7,271 nucleotides of DNA, taken from positions 1-7,271 of the forward strand of contig CAZWFV010000021.1 of the NCBI GenBank assembly GCA_964633405.1. Direction: 5' to 3'. Positions 1-5,763 of the stretch are shown one piece after another. The position numbers and the translations under genes are program-made. Below the pieces are notes generated by a model. It was given only the letters and a program-made list of their open reading frames with translations. It ran no database searches and was not told the origin of the DNA. How positions within the stretch are numbered: the stretch's first letter is position 1; every line of letters begins with the position of its first letter. The stretch comes from JAMCRD01 sp964633405 (GTDB taxonomy: Bacteria; Patescibacteriota; Minisyncoccia; UBA6257; Colwellbacteraceae).

Positions 1-2
1 AT

Positions 3-71
3 CCTTATTCAGACACAGCCATCAGCCGCAGGTATAAAAACAAATTACTTGATATCAAGACAAAGGCATGA
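3..71 (+). CDS. Possible 3' end of an upstream gene (partial)
   Basis: This frame is open from the window edge to a TGA at 69-71 and would end in ...SRRYKNKLLDIKTKA, a basic tail that looks protein-like. Another frame (1-102) is also open from the edge, so 22 open codons alone prove nothing. The point in favour is the stop, which overlaps the ATG at 68 as ATGA, a common arrangement of coupled genes. A perfect 12-bp palindrome (CTTGATATCAAG, 48-59) lies inside it. I do not recognise the family. The bases upstream of the window would settle it. Confidence 0.3.
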   Translation, partial: PYSDTAISRRYKNKLLDIKTKA

Positions 72-181
72 AGCGAGACGACAGTTTTCATCCGGAGTTT
101 AATAAGCTGGTCTGGTTCACGGAGAGTCGGTCGCTAAAACTTCTTATAAAGGGGCTCGCTTTTGGTTTGACTTTTGGATAA
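68..181 (+). CDS. Possible small ORF of 37 codons, unknown function
   Basis: It begins at the ATG that overlaps the TGA of the preceding frame (ATGA, 68-71) and ends at TAA 179-181. The first half is charged (MKRDDSFHPEF...). The second half has a short hydrophobic run (LLIKGLAFGLTFG) too brief for a clear membrane helix. The only Shine-Dalgarno-like bases (AAGG, 63-66) are 1 nt from the ATG, which is too close. It may be a tiny coupled gene, the truncated head of a decayed gene, or chance. A second frame is open from 106 to a TGA near 344 but has no early start codon, so a frameshift remnant is possible. I cannot choose among these. Confidence 0.2.
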   Translation: MKRDDSFHPEFNKLVWFTESRSLKLLIKGLAFGLTFG

Positions 182-328
182 TTCAATGGAAAAAGGGCGG
201 CATAAGGTCATGCAAAGAGCTACCTCCCTTTTCCCATGAAAGGGGCGGGCTGCCGCCCTGCCGGACAAATCGGCATCAGATAACATATTATCCGAGAACC
301 ATGAGTCAAGCATCGTTTTTGACTTCAT
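176..328. other. Cluster of inverted repeats, possible structured RNA
   Basis: This gene-free stretch holds consecutive perfect or near-perfect stems: GGAAAAAGGG (188-197) with CCCTTTTCC (226-234, one base bulged); GGGCGG (243-248) with CCGCCC (253-258) across a GCTG loop; TGCCG (259-263) with CGGCA (271-275); GATAA (279-283) with TTATC (288-292); ATGAGTCAA (301-309) with TTGACTTCAT (319-328, one bulge). GGATAAT (176-182) also pairs with ATTATCC (287-293) and would enclose most of them, in competition with the fourth stem. On the minus strand a GATAAT -10-like box (plus 345-350) would start a transcript near 338. Strand and identity are unknown; it does not look like RNase P RNA, tmRNA or SRP RNA to me. 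The rest of 1-465 shows no clear feature beyond those listed. Confidence 0.35.
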
Positions 329-426
329 TTCTCCTAGCGTTATGATTATCTAAACAATTCAATAAGAGACCTAACCCGTAGAGCAATCGGCGGCAGGGTC
401 GAAAAATTTTAGGGTGCATATAACAC

Positions 427-465
427 TTGCCACAGCATTCATCGTGGCGTTGTATACTTAATCCA
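427..465 (+). promoter_or_regulatory. Promoter of the cytochrome b gene, predicted leaderless start
   Basis: A TATACT -10 box lies at 453-458 and the ATG of the cytochrome b gene is at 466, leaving 7 nt. Transcription normally begins about 7 nt past the -10 box, so the mRNA would start on or next to the A of the ATG. TTGCCA (427-432) resembles a -35 box, but its 20-bp spacing is longer than usual and no better -35 is seen, so an activator may help. There is no Shine-Dalgarno sequence before 466. The same -10 to ATG distance recurs at 7246-7259. Confidence 0.55.
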
Positions 466-2034
466 ATGGCCGAACCGGAACGTCTCGAACAGAATAAGGG
501 TGGCTTCTGGAAAACGCTCGACGAACGCCTTGGATTTTCCCGTCTTGCCTATCGCGTGCCCAAGTACGCGAATTCATTGCCTTATATGTTGGGTGGCACG
601 GCACTTGGTTGCTTCGTAATCCTTGCCTTAACCGGGATCTATCTTGCACAGTTTTACAATCCCTCCACCCCTTCCGCTGCTTATCAAAGTATTGTGTACA
701 TCATGATACAGGCACCCTTCGGTGCGTTCATCCGCAGCATGCATTACTGGGCAGCGAATGCTTTTATACTAATTATCCTCCTTCATCTGATCCGCGTGTT
801 TATTTCCGGCAGCTATAAGAAGCCTCGAGAATTCACGTGGCTTACCGGCCTCCTACTCTTCGCCCTCGCCCTTGGGTTCTATTTCACCGGTTCCGTCTTG
901 AAGCAGGACCAGGAAGCGGTTGAGGCCCTAACGCACAATATCGGCGTCGGGGAGCTCCTTGGCGGTATCGGCACGTGGTTCACCTCTGGTTTCGCGGTGA
1001 GCGTATCTCTGGTCACTCGCGTACTTTTCGCCCATATCACAATCCTTGTCTTCTTCTTCCTAGCCGTCCTTGCATTGCATCTTTATCTCATAAAACTGCA
1101 CGGTATCTCCCAGAAACCGACATTTGACGCTGTGAGCCGTTCTACTGAAGGCGAAGGCGAGTCCCGCTTCACGGCGCACCTGAAACGGCTTACGGGTTAC
1201 GCACTGCTCCTCTTTGCCGTCCTAGGCGTGCTCGCCATTCTCTTCCCTGCCCCATTGGGCACGCCGGGCGTCTACGGCGTGGAGGTGGCGAAGCCGCCGT
1301 GGCCCTTCCTGCCCTTCTATGGCATGGAGGACTACTTTGGGTTTACCGCGATTATCTGGGGACCAGCCGTACTATTCATCCTCCTCGCGATCGCTCCTTT
1401 TATTGATAGGGGTCCGTATCTTTCACCGCGCAGGAGGAAAGGAATGATGATCTACGGCGCGCTCATCCTCGTGACCCTTATAAGCTTAGGGCTTGAGGCA
1501 AATTTCCACAAAGTGGAAATGCCAGCCACGGGATTTGCGCCGCCACGGACGCAAGTATCGCTCTTCGCGCCCCTGGTACCCGTCGCCTTTGCGCACAATA
1601 TTCCGATGGTCACCGTCACCCCAGGCACGCTCACACCGGGGCAGACACTTACTATAAGCGCAGACGGGATGAAGGAAAACGGAATGTATCTCTTAAGCAT
1701 CGAGAACGAATCGAGCACGCTCCAGCTCGGATCGGCTGAGGTGACACAAGGTAACGACTCGTTCGACGCAGATTTTGTTCTTCCGTCATCCACGCCATCC
1801 GGGAGTTACGTGGCGAAAGTGGTGCACGAGCCCGACGGCAGCACGTTCTATTCCCTCTCCGAGTTCGCCGTCTTTCCCCCGAATCTTGCCACGGCGCCGT
1901 CTGCAGTAGGAGAGCCGTCTACCGCGACAGTACCACTCCGATCCGGTACTACTCCTATAGAACTCACTATTATCATAATCGCAATCGCTCTTGCCGCTCT
2001 GTTCGGCACGATTCTCGTGCGCACTAAACCGTAA
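466..2034 (+). CDS. b6-type cytochrome b with C-terminal extracellular Ig-like domain and membrane anchor
   Basis: Membrane subunit of a quinol-oxidising cytochrome bc/b6f-type complex, binding two b hemes. Numbering is from the ATG at 466 (522 residues), chosen because the promoter leaves no room for the longer frame from TTG 427. Heme ligands are visible: His93 and His107 (14 apart) in helix B, His190 and His205 (15 apart) in helix D. The 15 spacing is that of cytochrome b6; bc1 cytochromes b have 14. Four b6-like helices are followed by three subunit IV-like helices (about 240-260, 293-314, 323-343). The Qo-site PEWY motif is replaced by PPWP (277-280). Residues about 380-470 form a secreted Ig-like beta domain (VTVTPGTLTPGQTLTIS...), then a Thr/Pro/Ser-rich linker and a final helix (498-518) ending in RTKP. 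Seven helices would put the Ig-like domain outside. No CxxCH heme c site is present, and no Rieske or cytochrome c gene is in view. Confidence 0.9.
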   Translation: MAEPERLEQNKGGFWKTLDERLGFSRLAYRVPKYANSLPYMLGGTALGCFVILALTGIYLAQFYNPSTPSAAYQSIVYIMIQAPFGAFIRSMHYWAANAFILIILLHLIRVFISGSYKKPREFTWLTGLLLFALALGFYFTGSVLKQDQEAVEALTHNIGVGELLGGIGTWFTSGFAVSVSLVTRVLFAHITILVFFFLAVLALHLYLIKLHGISQKPTFDAVSRSTEGEGESRFTAHLKRLTGYALLLFAVLGVLAILFPAPLGTPGVYGVEVAKPPWPFLPFYGMEDYFGFTAIIWGPAVLFILLAIAPFIDRGPYLSPRRRKGMMIYGALILVTLISLGLEANFHKVEMPATGFAPPRTQVSLFAPLVPVAFAHNIPMVTVTPGTLTPGQTLTISADGMKENGMYLLSIENESSTLQLGSAEVTQGNDSFDADFVLPSSTPSGSYVAKVVHEPDGSTFYSLSEFAVFPPNLATAPSAVGEPSTATVPLRSGTTPIELTIIIIAIALAALFGTILVRTKP

Positions 2035-2176
2035 GCGCGATTATAACCTCCTCAATATCCGGTGACTGGATTGATGGGTCAGTGGCTGCGGGGCAATCTG
2101 CATGCTAAACTGTAGTCATAATTGCCAATCGTAGCTTAGGCTGAACAGCGAAAAACAAGTAATGAGGTAATGTAGA

Positions 2177-2665
2177 ATGGAGGGATCAGGTAAACGCCCC
2201 TCATGGGATGAATATTTTATAGAGATCGCGCACACGGTGGCTTCGCGTTCCACCTGCGACCGCGGACGTACAGGCTGTGTTATCGCCCGCGACAAACAGA
2301 TTCTGACGACGGGTTATGCCGGTTCGCCACCCGGGTTTCCCCACTGCGATGACGTTGGCCATCAGATGAAGAGCATAGCTCACGAAGACGGCACGGTCAC
2401 TCAGCACTGCACCCGCACCACCCATGCCGAACAGAACGCCATAGCCCAGGCGGCGAAGCTGGGCATAGCTCTTAATGGTGCGGCTATATACGCAAAAATG
2501 ACGCCGTGCGCCACTTGCGCCAGATTGATCGTAACCGCAGGCATAAAAAGCGTGGTCTGCGAAAAACGGTACCACGCCGACCAGGAAGCCATGCAGATAT
2601 TCAAACAGGCCGGAATAGATTTGAATGTTTTGAACGAGACGGTTGAGGTCTACCAAAGACAGTAA
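2177..2665 (+). CDS. dCMP deaminase (ComEB-like cytidine/deoxycytidylate deaminase)
   Basis: Predicted cytosolic zinc enzyme turning dCMP into dUMP, the substrate for thymidylate synthesis. The 162-residue protein has the full deaminase core: zinc ligand His83 and proton-shuttling Glu85 in HAEQNAI, zinc ligands Cys111 and Cys114 in PCATC, and the GYAGSPPGFPHC segment (46-57) typical of dCMP deaminases rather than of tRNA or free cytidine deaminases. Length fits the family. The ATG at 2177 is supported by GAGGT (2164-2168), 8-9 nt upstream. It stands alone: the 142-bp gap after the cytochrome b gene has no clear terminator, and the best -10 candidate there is CATAAT (2117-2122) without a good -35. 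The 3' end carries a sequence that pairs with the downstream dsbA promoter region. Confidence 0.92.
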   Translation: MEGSGKRPSWDEYFIEIAHTVASRSTCDRGRTGCVIARDKQILTTGYAGSPPGFPHCDDVGHQMKSIAHEDGTVTQHCTRTTHAEQNAIAQAAKLGIALNGAAIYAKMTPCATCARLIVTAGIKSVVCEKRYHADQEAMQIFKQAGIDLNVLNETVEVYQRQ

Positions 2666-2713
2666 TCAAGGAATGTCTACATCTTTGGTAGAATCCAAGA
2701 TTTTGGGTAGAAT
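2650..2713 (+). promoter_or_regulatory. dsbA-like gene promoter with three TTTGGTAG-type boxes
   Basis: TTGGTA (2685-2690), a 17-bp spacer and TAGAAT (2708-2713) make a good sigma-70 promoter, with a start near 2720 and a leader of about 20 nt lacking a Shine-Dalgarno sequence. TTTGGTAGAAT (2684-2694) and TTTGGGTAGAAT (2702-2713) are near-identical direct repeats covering the -35 and -10. CTACCAAAGA (2650-2659), spanning the end of the deaminase gene, is the exact reverse complement of TCTTTGGTAG (2682-2691), so the same box appears a third time, inverted. The pair could fold as a 10-bp hairpin with a 22-nt loop, or the boxes could bind a regulator. Confidence 0.55.
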
Positions 2714-2740
2714 GTATTAAAGTCACGCCGCAATATAGAA

Positions 2741-3418
2741 ATGTCCAACCAATCCAAGGCAGTAATCTGGATAATCGCCGTGACCCTCATCCTGGTAACC
2801 GGCAGCCTCATCGTTTTGGGTATAATGCAGCCCTCAAATTCGGGGACGTCTTCCGGTTTCACAACTACTACAGCTCCGGCGATAACCTCGACTGACCACA
2901 CCCAGGGCGATGCCAGCTCGAGCGTGTCGCTCATAGAGTACGGCGACTTCCAGTGCCCCGCCTGCGGCGATTATTATCCAGTCGTGCAACAGATCCTTTC
3001 GGCATATGGCAGCAGAATCCTCTTCGTATTCCGAAATTACCCTCTACCCCAGCATCCCGATGCCCAAGTCGCCGCCTATGCCGCTGAGGCCGCCGGACTG
3101 CAGGGCAAATACTGGCAGATGAACGATACGCTCTACCAGAAACAGAATGACTGGACGAACGCCGCACCGGACAAGGTCGTCAGCCAGTTCTTCGACGGCT
3201 ACGCCTCGTCCCTCGGGCTGAATGTCACTCAATTCAACAAGGATATCACCTCGACCCAGGTGGCAAATAAGGTGACCAACGACGTTAACGGGGGTAATTC
3301 CGCCTCAATCGATCACACGCCGACTTTCTTCATAAATTTGAAACAGATATCGAACCCTAGCAATTATGATCAATTCAAATCAGACATCGACCAGGCCCTG
3401 GCGTCCGCGGGGTCTTAA
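2741..3418 (+). CDS. Membrane-anchored DsbA-family thiol:disulfide oxidoreductase
   Basis: Predicted extracytoplasmic thioredoxin-fold protein that puts disulfides into exported proteins. Residues 8-28 are a single N-terminal membrane helix (signal anchor) after a short basic start, followed by a Thr/Ser-rich linker (about 31-60). The thioredoxin-like domain starts near 62, with active-site CPAC at Cys72-Cys75 in EYGDFQCPACGDYYP, a helical insertion (about 105-170) as in DsbA/Thioredoxin_4 proteins, and the cis-proline loop TPTFFIN with Pro194. No other cysteines are present. The 225-residue length is normal. The start follows a promoter at 2685-2713; no Shine-Dalgarno is seen. The next gene encodes VKOR, its likely re-oxidant, and begins inside this gene's 3' end. 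Confidence 0.92.
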   Translation: MSNQSKAVIWIIAVTLILVTGSLIVLGIMQPSNSGTSSGFTTTTAPAITSTDHTQGDASSSVSLIEYGDFQCPACGDYYPVVQQILSAYGSRILFVFRNYPLPQHPDAQVAAYAAEAAGLQGKYWQMNDTLYQKQNDWTNAAPDKVVSQFFDGYASSLGLNVTQFNKDITSTQVANKVTNDVNGGNSASIDHTPTFFINLKQISNPSNYDQFKSDIDQALASAGS

Positions 3419-3857
3419 TCTAACGTTGCTGGTAATCACCGTCCTGAGCTTCCTCGGATTCGCGGATGCGGCTTATCTGACCGCGGACCATTACATAAGC
3501 CTGCCCCTTCCCTGCGCCGTGAGCGGCGGGGGGTGTGAGACCGTATTGACCAGCCAGTATGCCACAGTATGGTCAGTTCCGGTGTCTATCCTAGGCATCC
3601 TCTATTATCTACTGATATTGTTCCTGGCCATCTATATCTATACCTCCGACAGGCCGCTGCGGGGTGCGGCGACAACCATCTTAGCCGTGACAACCGCCGG
3701 CCTGATCGCCTCATGCTTCTTTTTCTATCTGCAGGTAGCGGTTATACACTCAATCTGCCTGTATTGCCTCGGTTCGGCATTGACGACCGTCTTATTGTTT
3801 ATATCAAGCCTGTTCCTATTAAAGCTAGTCAAGAGCACGACTCAGACTAGTGTTTGA
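3366..3857 (+). CDS. Vitamin K epoxide reductase (VKOR) family protein, DsbA re-oxidase
   Basis: Four-helix membrane protein that in bacteria re-oxidises DsbA and passes electrons to quinone, taking the place of DsbB. Visible hallmarks are the loop cysteine pair Cys50 and Cys57 (PCAVSGGGC), the conserved stretch SQYATVWSVPVSILG (63-77), and the active-site CxxC Cys131-Cys134 (CLYC) in a helix. Length (163) fits a stand-alone VKOR; no thioredoxin domain is fused, which matches the separate DsbA gene just upstream. The ATG at 3366 gives a basic N-terminus (RPWRPRG) before helix 1, as the positive-inside rule expects, but overlaps the dsbA gene by 53 bp and has no Shine-Dalgarno. TTG 3426, just after the dsbA stop, is the alternative and would remove that basic head. 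The 3' end overlaps the convergent peptidase gene by 11 bp. Confidence 0.9.
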   Translation: MINSNQTSTRPWRPRGLNLTLLVITVLSFLGFADAAYLTADHYISLPLPCAVSGGGCETVLTSQYATVWSVPVSILGILYYLLILFLAIYIYTSDRPLRGAATTILAVTTAGLIASCFFFYLQVAVIHSICLYCLGSALTTVLLFISSLFLLKLVKSTTQTSV

Positions 3858-4830
3858 GTATATCTATACGGGAACCCGCCTTCCTTGCCACAATCTTCAC
3901 CATTCCACCAATGGGAAAGGATACTTTGGGGTCGGTGTGCCCGAAATCCACACCGGAGATGACAGGCATCCCAGCCAGCTCCTTCTTGGTAGTGATAATC
4001 TTTCCCAGTAACTTTTCCGACATCTTGCTGCCGTTCTGGAATCTGCCTATAACCAGCCCCTTTACGTCGTCAAATCCCGGCTGATGAACCAGGGATTGCA
4101 TATTCCGGTCGAACTCATACACATCGACGTCAGATATATGATCGTCCTCCAGGAAAGGCACGGAGTTATTGAGATCGGGAAAATAGTCCGTACCCTGCAG
4201 CAGGTTGAATGTGCGGAGATTAGCCCCGAGAATAGTTCCCTCGGCCTCACCTTCGTTTATAGCCGCCCAGCCAGGATTGGCTATGAGACGGCGATCATCC
4301 TGCTTCGCATACCATGCATCGTCGCTCCAAGAAGGACTGAGTTCGATAGCGTAGGGAGCATCGGATATGCAGCACTTTTTGAAATAATCCAGGGTATAGT
4401 CAAAGTACAACTTTTGACCGAAGCTGGAATAGACCGGAGCCGAGTACGTAACCAGGCCGGTCTTAGTGTATATCGCATTCTGCAGGACGGTCGTGTCGGA
4501 ATAGCCGCAGAAAACCTTGGGATTGGCCCTTATCAGGTCCCAATCGATGTATCGAAGCAGCTGGTTGGCGTTAAACCCGCCGATTACAGCGAAGATCCCC
4601 TTTATCTCCGGGTCGCGAAAGGCCGCGTGCAAGTCCTCGATCCTGGACTCTATCGAGGAAGGCGAGAATTCATCCATTTCCGAAACGTGCTCGGCGAAAG
4701 ACAGGTCGAAGCCCGTATCCTTAAGGCGCCTGTCGGCTATTTCGCGGCATTCTGCGGAAATTATGCCTAATGATCTTGATGGGGCTACGATAACGACCCT
4801 GTCTCCGGCCCTGAGCTTCTTCGGAACCAT
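3847..4830 (-). CDS. MccF-like serine peptidase (family S66, LD-carboxypeptidase fold)
   Basis: Cytosolic serine peptidase of family S66. LdcA members remove the terminal D-Ala from cytosolic muropeptides during wall recycling. MccF members cut the bond between peptide and nucleotide in microcin C-type antibiotics and confer immunity. The sequence favours the MccF branch: VIGGFNANQLL (82-92), DEFSPSSIESRIEDLHAAF (53-71), the 327-residue length and the EDD segment near 228-230. The Ser-Glu-His triad is visible as Ser111 in GYSDTT, a glutamate in NEGEAEG (192-198) and His298 in DFGHTDP. There is no signal peptide. The ATG at 4830 has no Shine-Dalgarno; TTGATT and a poor CATGCT hexamer upstream are the only promoter hints. 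The gene is divergent from an ABC exporter and convergent with VKOR. The true substrate cannot be read from the sequence. Confidence 0.92.
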   Translation of the reverse strand: MVPKKLRAGDRVVIVAPSRSLGIISAECREIADRRLKDTGFDLSFAEHVSEMDEFSPSSIESRIEDLHAAFRDPEIKGIFAVIGGFNANQLLRYIDWDLIRANPKVFCGYSDTTVLQNAIYTKTGLVTYSAPVYSSFGQKLYFDYTLDYFKKCCISDAPYAIELSPSWSDDAWYAKQDDRRLIANPGWAAINEGEAEGTILGANLRTFNLLQGTDYFPDLNNSVPFLEDDHISDVDVYEFDRNMQSLVHQPGFDDVKGLVIGRFQNGSKMSEKLLGKIITTKKELAGMPVISGVDFGHTDPKVSFPIGGMVKIVARKAGSRIDILKH

Positions 4831-4878
4831 GTACTAAGCATGTGGCTCCGATAGTTTCTAATCAAAAATGTTATTTCT

Positions 4879-4943
4879 TTGACCAGACACGAACGTGTGG
4901 ATAATACGACTGGTTGCTGAACCAATAGTTAGCATGCTAAGAT
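4879..4943 (+). promoter_or_regulatory. Promoter region of the ABC exporter operon with two palindromes
   Basis: Two overlapping candidates are seen. The first has TTGACC (4879-4884) with GATAAT (4900-4905) at 15 bp, or TAATAC (4902-4907) at 17 bp. The second has TTGCTG (4914-4919) with TAAGAT (4938-4943) at 18 bp and would give a leader of only about 5 nt before ATG 4956. ACACGAACGTGT (4887-4898; 5-bp arms, 2-bp centre) lies between -35 and -10 of the first. TTAGCATGCTAA (4929-4940; a perfect 12-bp palindrome) overlaps the -10 of the second. Both are good operator positions. The 125-bp gap is shared with the divergent peptidase gene. Confidence 0.45.
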
Positions 4944-4955
4944 AGCTATTATCTA

Positions 4956-5759
4956 ATGGAGAATATTATTGAAGTAGAACACCTTGTGAAGGATTTTGGC
5001 GGCTTTAGGGCCGTTAACGACGTTTCATTCACGGTTAAGGCCGGCCAGACGTTCTCATTCCTGGGGCCGAATGGGGCCGGGAAGACGACGACGATAAAGA
5101 TGCTCACCACCCTCTTGCATCCCACCAGCGGGAAGATAAGAGTGAACGGTTTCGACCCGGTAACCCAGCAAAGCGACGTCCGTCGCTCTTTCGGGATAGT
5201 TTTCCAAGACCCCAGTTTGGACGATGAGCTGACCGCCTATGAGAATATGGAGTTCCATGGCGTGCTCTACGGGGTAGATAAAGCCACGCGCCGCAAACGG
5301 ATCGAAGAACTGCTCAATTTTGTCGAGCTCTGGGATCGCAGGAACAATTTGGTCAAAGAATTCTCCGGAGGCATGAAGCGCAGGTTGGAAATAGCACGAG
5401 GCCTATTACATCATCCCAAGATAATCTTTCTGGACGAACCGACGCTAGGTCTGGATCCGCAGACGCGCAATCATATGTGGAGTTATCTGTATGATTTGAA
5501 CAAGGCCGAGGGTATTACCGTTTTTTTTACAACGCATTATATGGAGGAGGCGGATCGCGTAGCGCAAAATATCGCTATTATCGATTACGGCCGGATAATC
5601 GCTTCAGGGACTTCCGATGAACTCAAACGTAAGACTGGTAAAAGTTCTCTTGAAGACGCTTTTCTTGCTTTGACCGGAAAGACTATCCGTGAAGATGAGG
5701 GAAATCCAATTGATCACCTCCGACAAAGGGCGCGATTATGGCGGGGACAGAGGAGATAA
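4956..5759 (+). CDS. ABC exporter ATP-binding protein, DrrA-type
   Basis: Nucleotide-binding subunit that powers the permease encoded next to it; DrrAB-type systems export drugs, lipids or other hydrophobic molecules. All ATPase motifs are intact: Walker A GPNGAGKTT (37-45), Q-loop Gln84, signature SGGMKRR (137-143), Walker B IIFLDEPT (156-163) with catalytic Glu161, D-loop LGLD (164-167), and switch His194 in TTHYMEEAD. The C-terminus has the DrrA-like LEDAFLALTGKTIRE segment (232-246), then a basic tail of about 20 residues (to 267) that looks longer than needed. The start ATG lacks a Shine-Dalgarno sequence; a promoter lies directly upstream. The permease start is 4 bp after the stop, so the two genes form one operon. 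Substrate unknown. Confidence 0.94.
   Translation: MENIIEVEHLVKDFGGFRAVNDVSFTVKAGQTFSFLGPNGAGKTTTIKMLTTLLHPTSGKIRVNGFDPVTQQSDVRRSFGIVFQDPSLDDELTAYENMEFHGVLYGVDKATRRKRIEELLNFVELWDRRNNLVKEFSGGMKRRLEIARGLLHHPKIIFLDEPTLGLDPQTRNHMWSYLYDLNKAEGITVFFTTHYMEEADRVAQNIAIIDYGRIIASGTSDELKRKTGKSSLEDAFLALTGKTIREDEGNPIDHLRQRARLWRGQRR
5751..5755 (+). promoter_or_regulatory. Shine-Dalgarno site fixing the permease start
   Basis: AGGAG lies 8 nt before the ATG at 5764, inside the last codons of the ATPase gene. This favours 5764 over the in-frame upstream ATG at 5689, which would overlap the ATPase gene by 71 bp and add an unlikely polar head of 25 residues. It is the clearest Shine-Dalgarno in the window and shows that the host uses such sites inside operons. 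Confidence 0.85.
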
Positions 5760-5763
5760 GACC

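Noticed and set aside
134..328. 64-codon minus-strand ORF
   Set aside because: No family is recognisable, and the AGGAG upstream is only 2 nt from the ATG. The sequence lies inside the inverted-repeat block, so it is more likely a by-product of structured noncoding DNA. The minus GATAAT box keeps a small chance open.
427..465. TTG start for cytochrome b that adds 13 residues
   Set aside because: The added codons lie on the promoter itself, and TATACT at 453-458 would start the transcript at about 465. The ATG at 466 fits better.
2201..2656. 151-codon minus-strand ORF opposite the deaminase gene
   Set aside because: It is a shadow of a gene with clear zinc and catalytic motifs, and no features of its own are seen.
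4084..4770. 228-codon plus-strand ORF
   Set aside because: It lies fully antisense to the MccF-like gene, which has intact catalytic motifs. The translated sequence shows no family features.
5712..5721. GATCACCTCC, identical to the anti-Shine-Dalgarno end of 16S rRNA, 30 nt before the permease Shine-Dalgarno
   Set aside because: It is in frame coding sequence and can pair only about 4 bp with the nearby AGGAG, so occlusion of the ribosome site is weak. Chance is the simpler explanation.
5689..5763. Longer permease starting at ATG 5689
   Set aside because: It would overlap the ATPase gene by 71 bp and add a polar head atypical of the family. AGGAG at 5751-5755 points to 5764.
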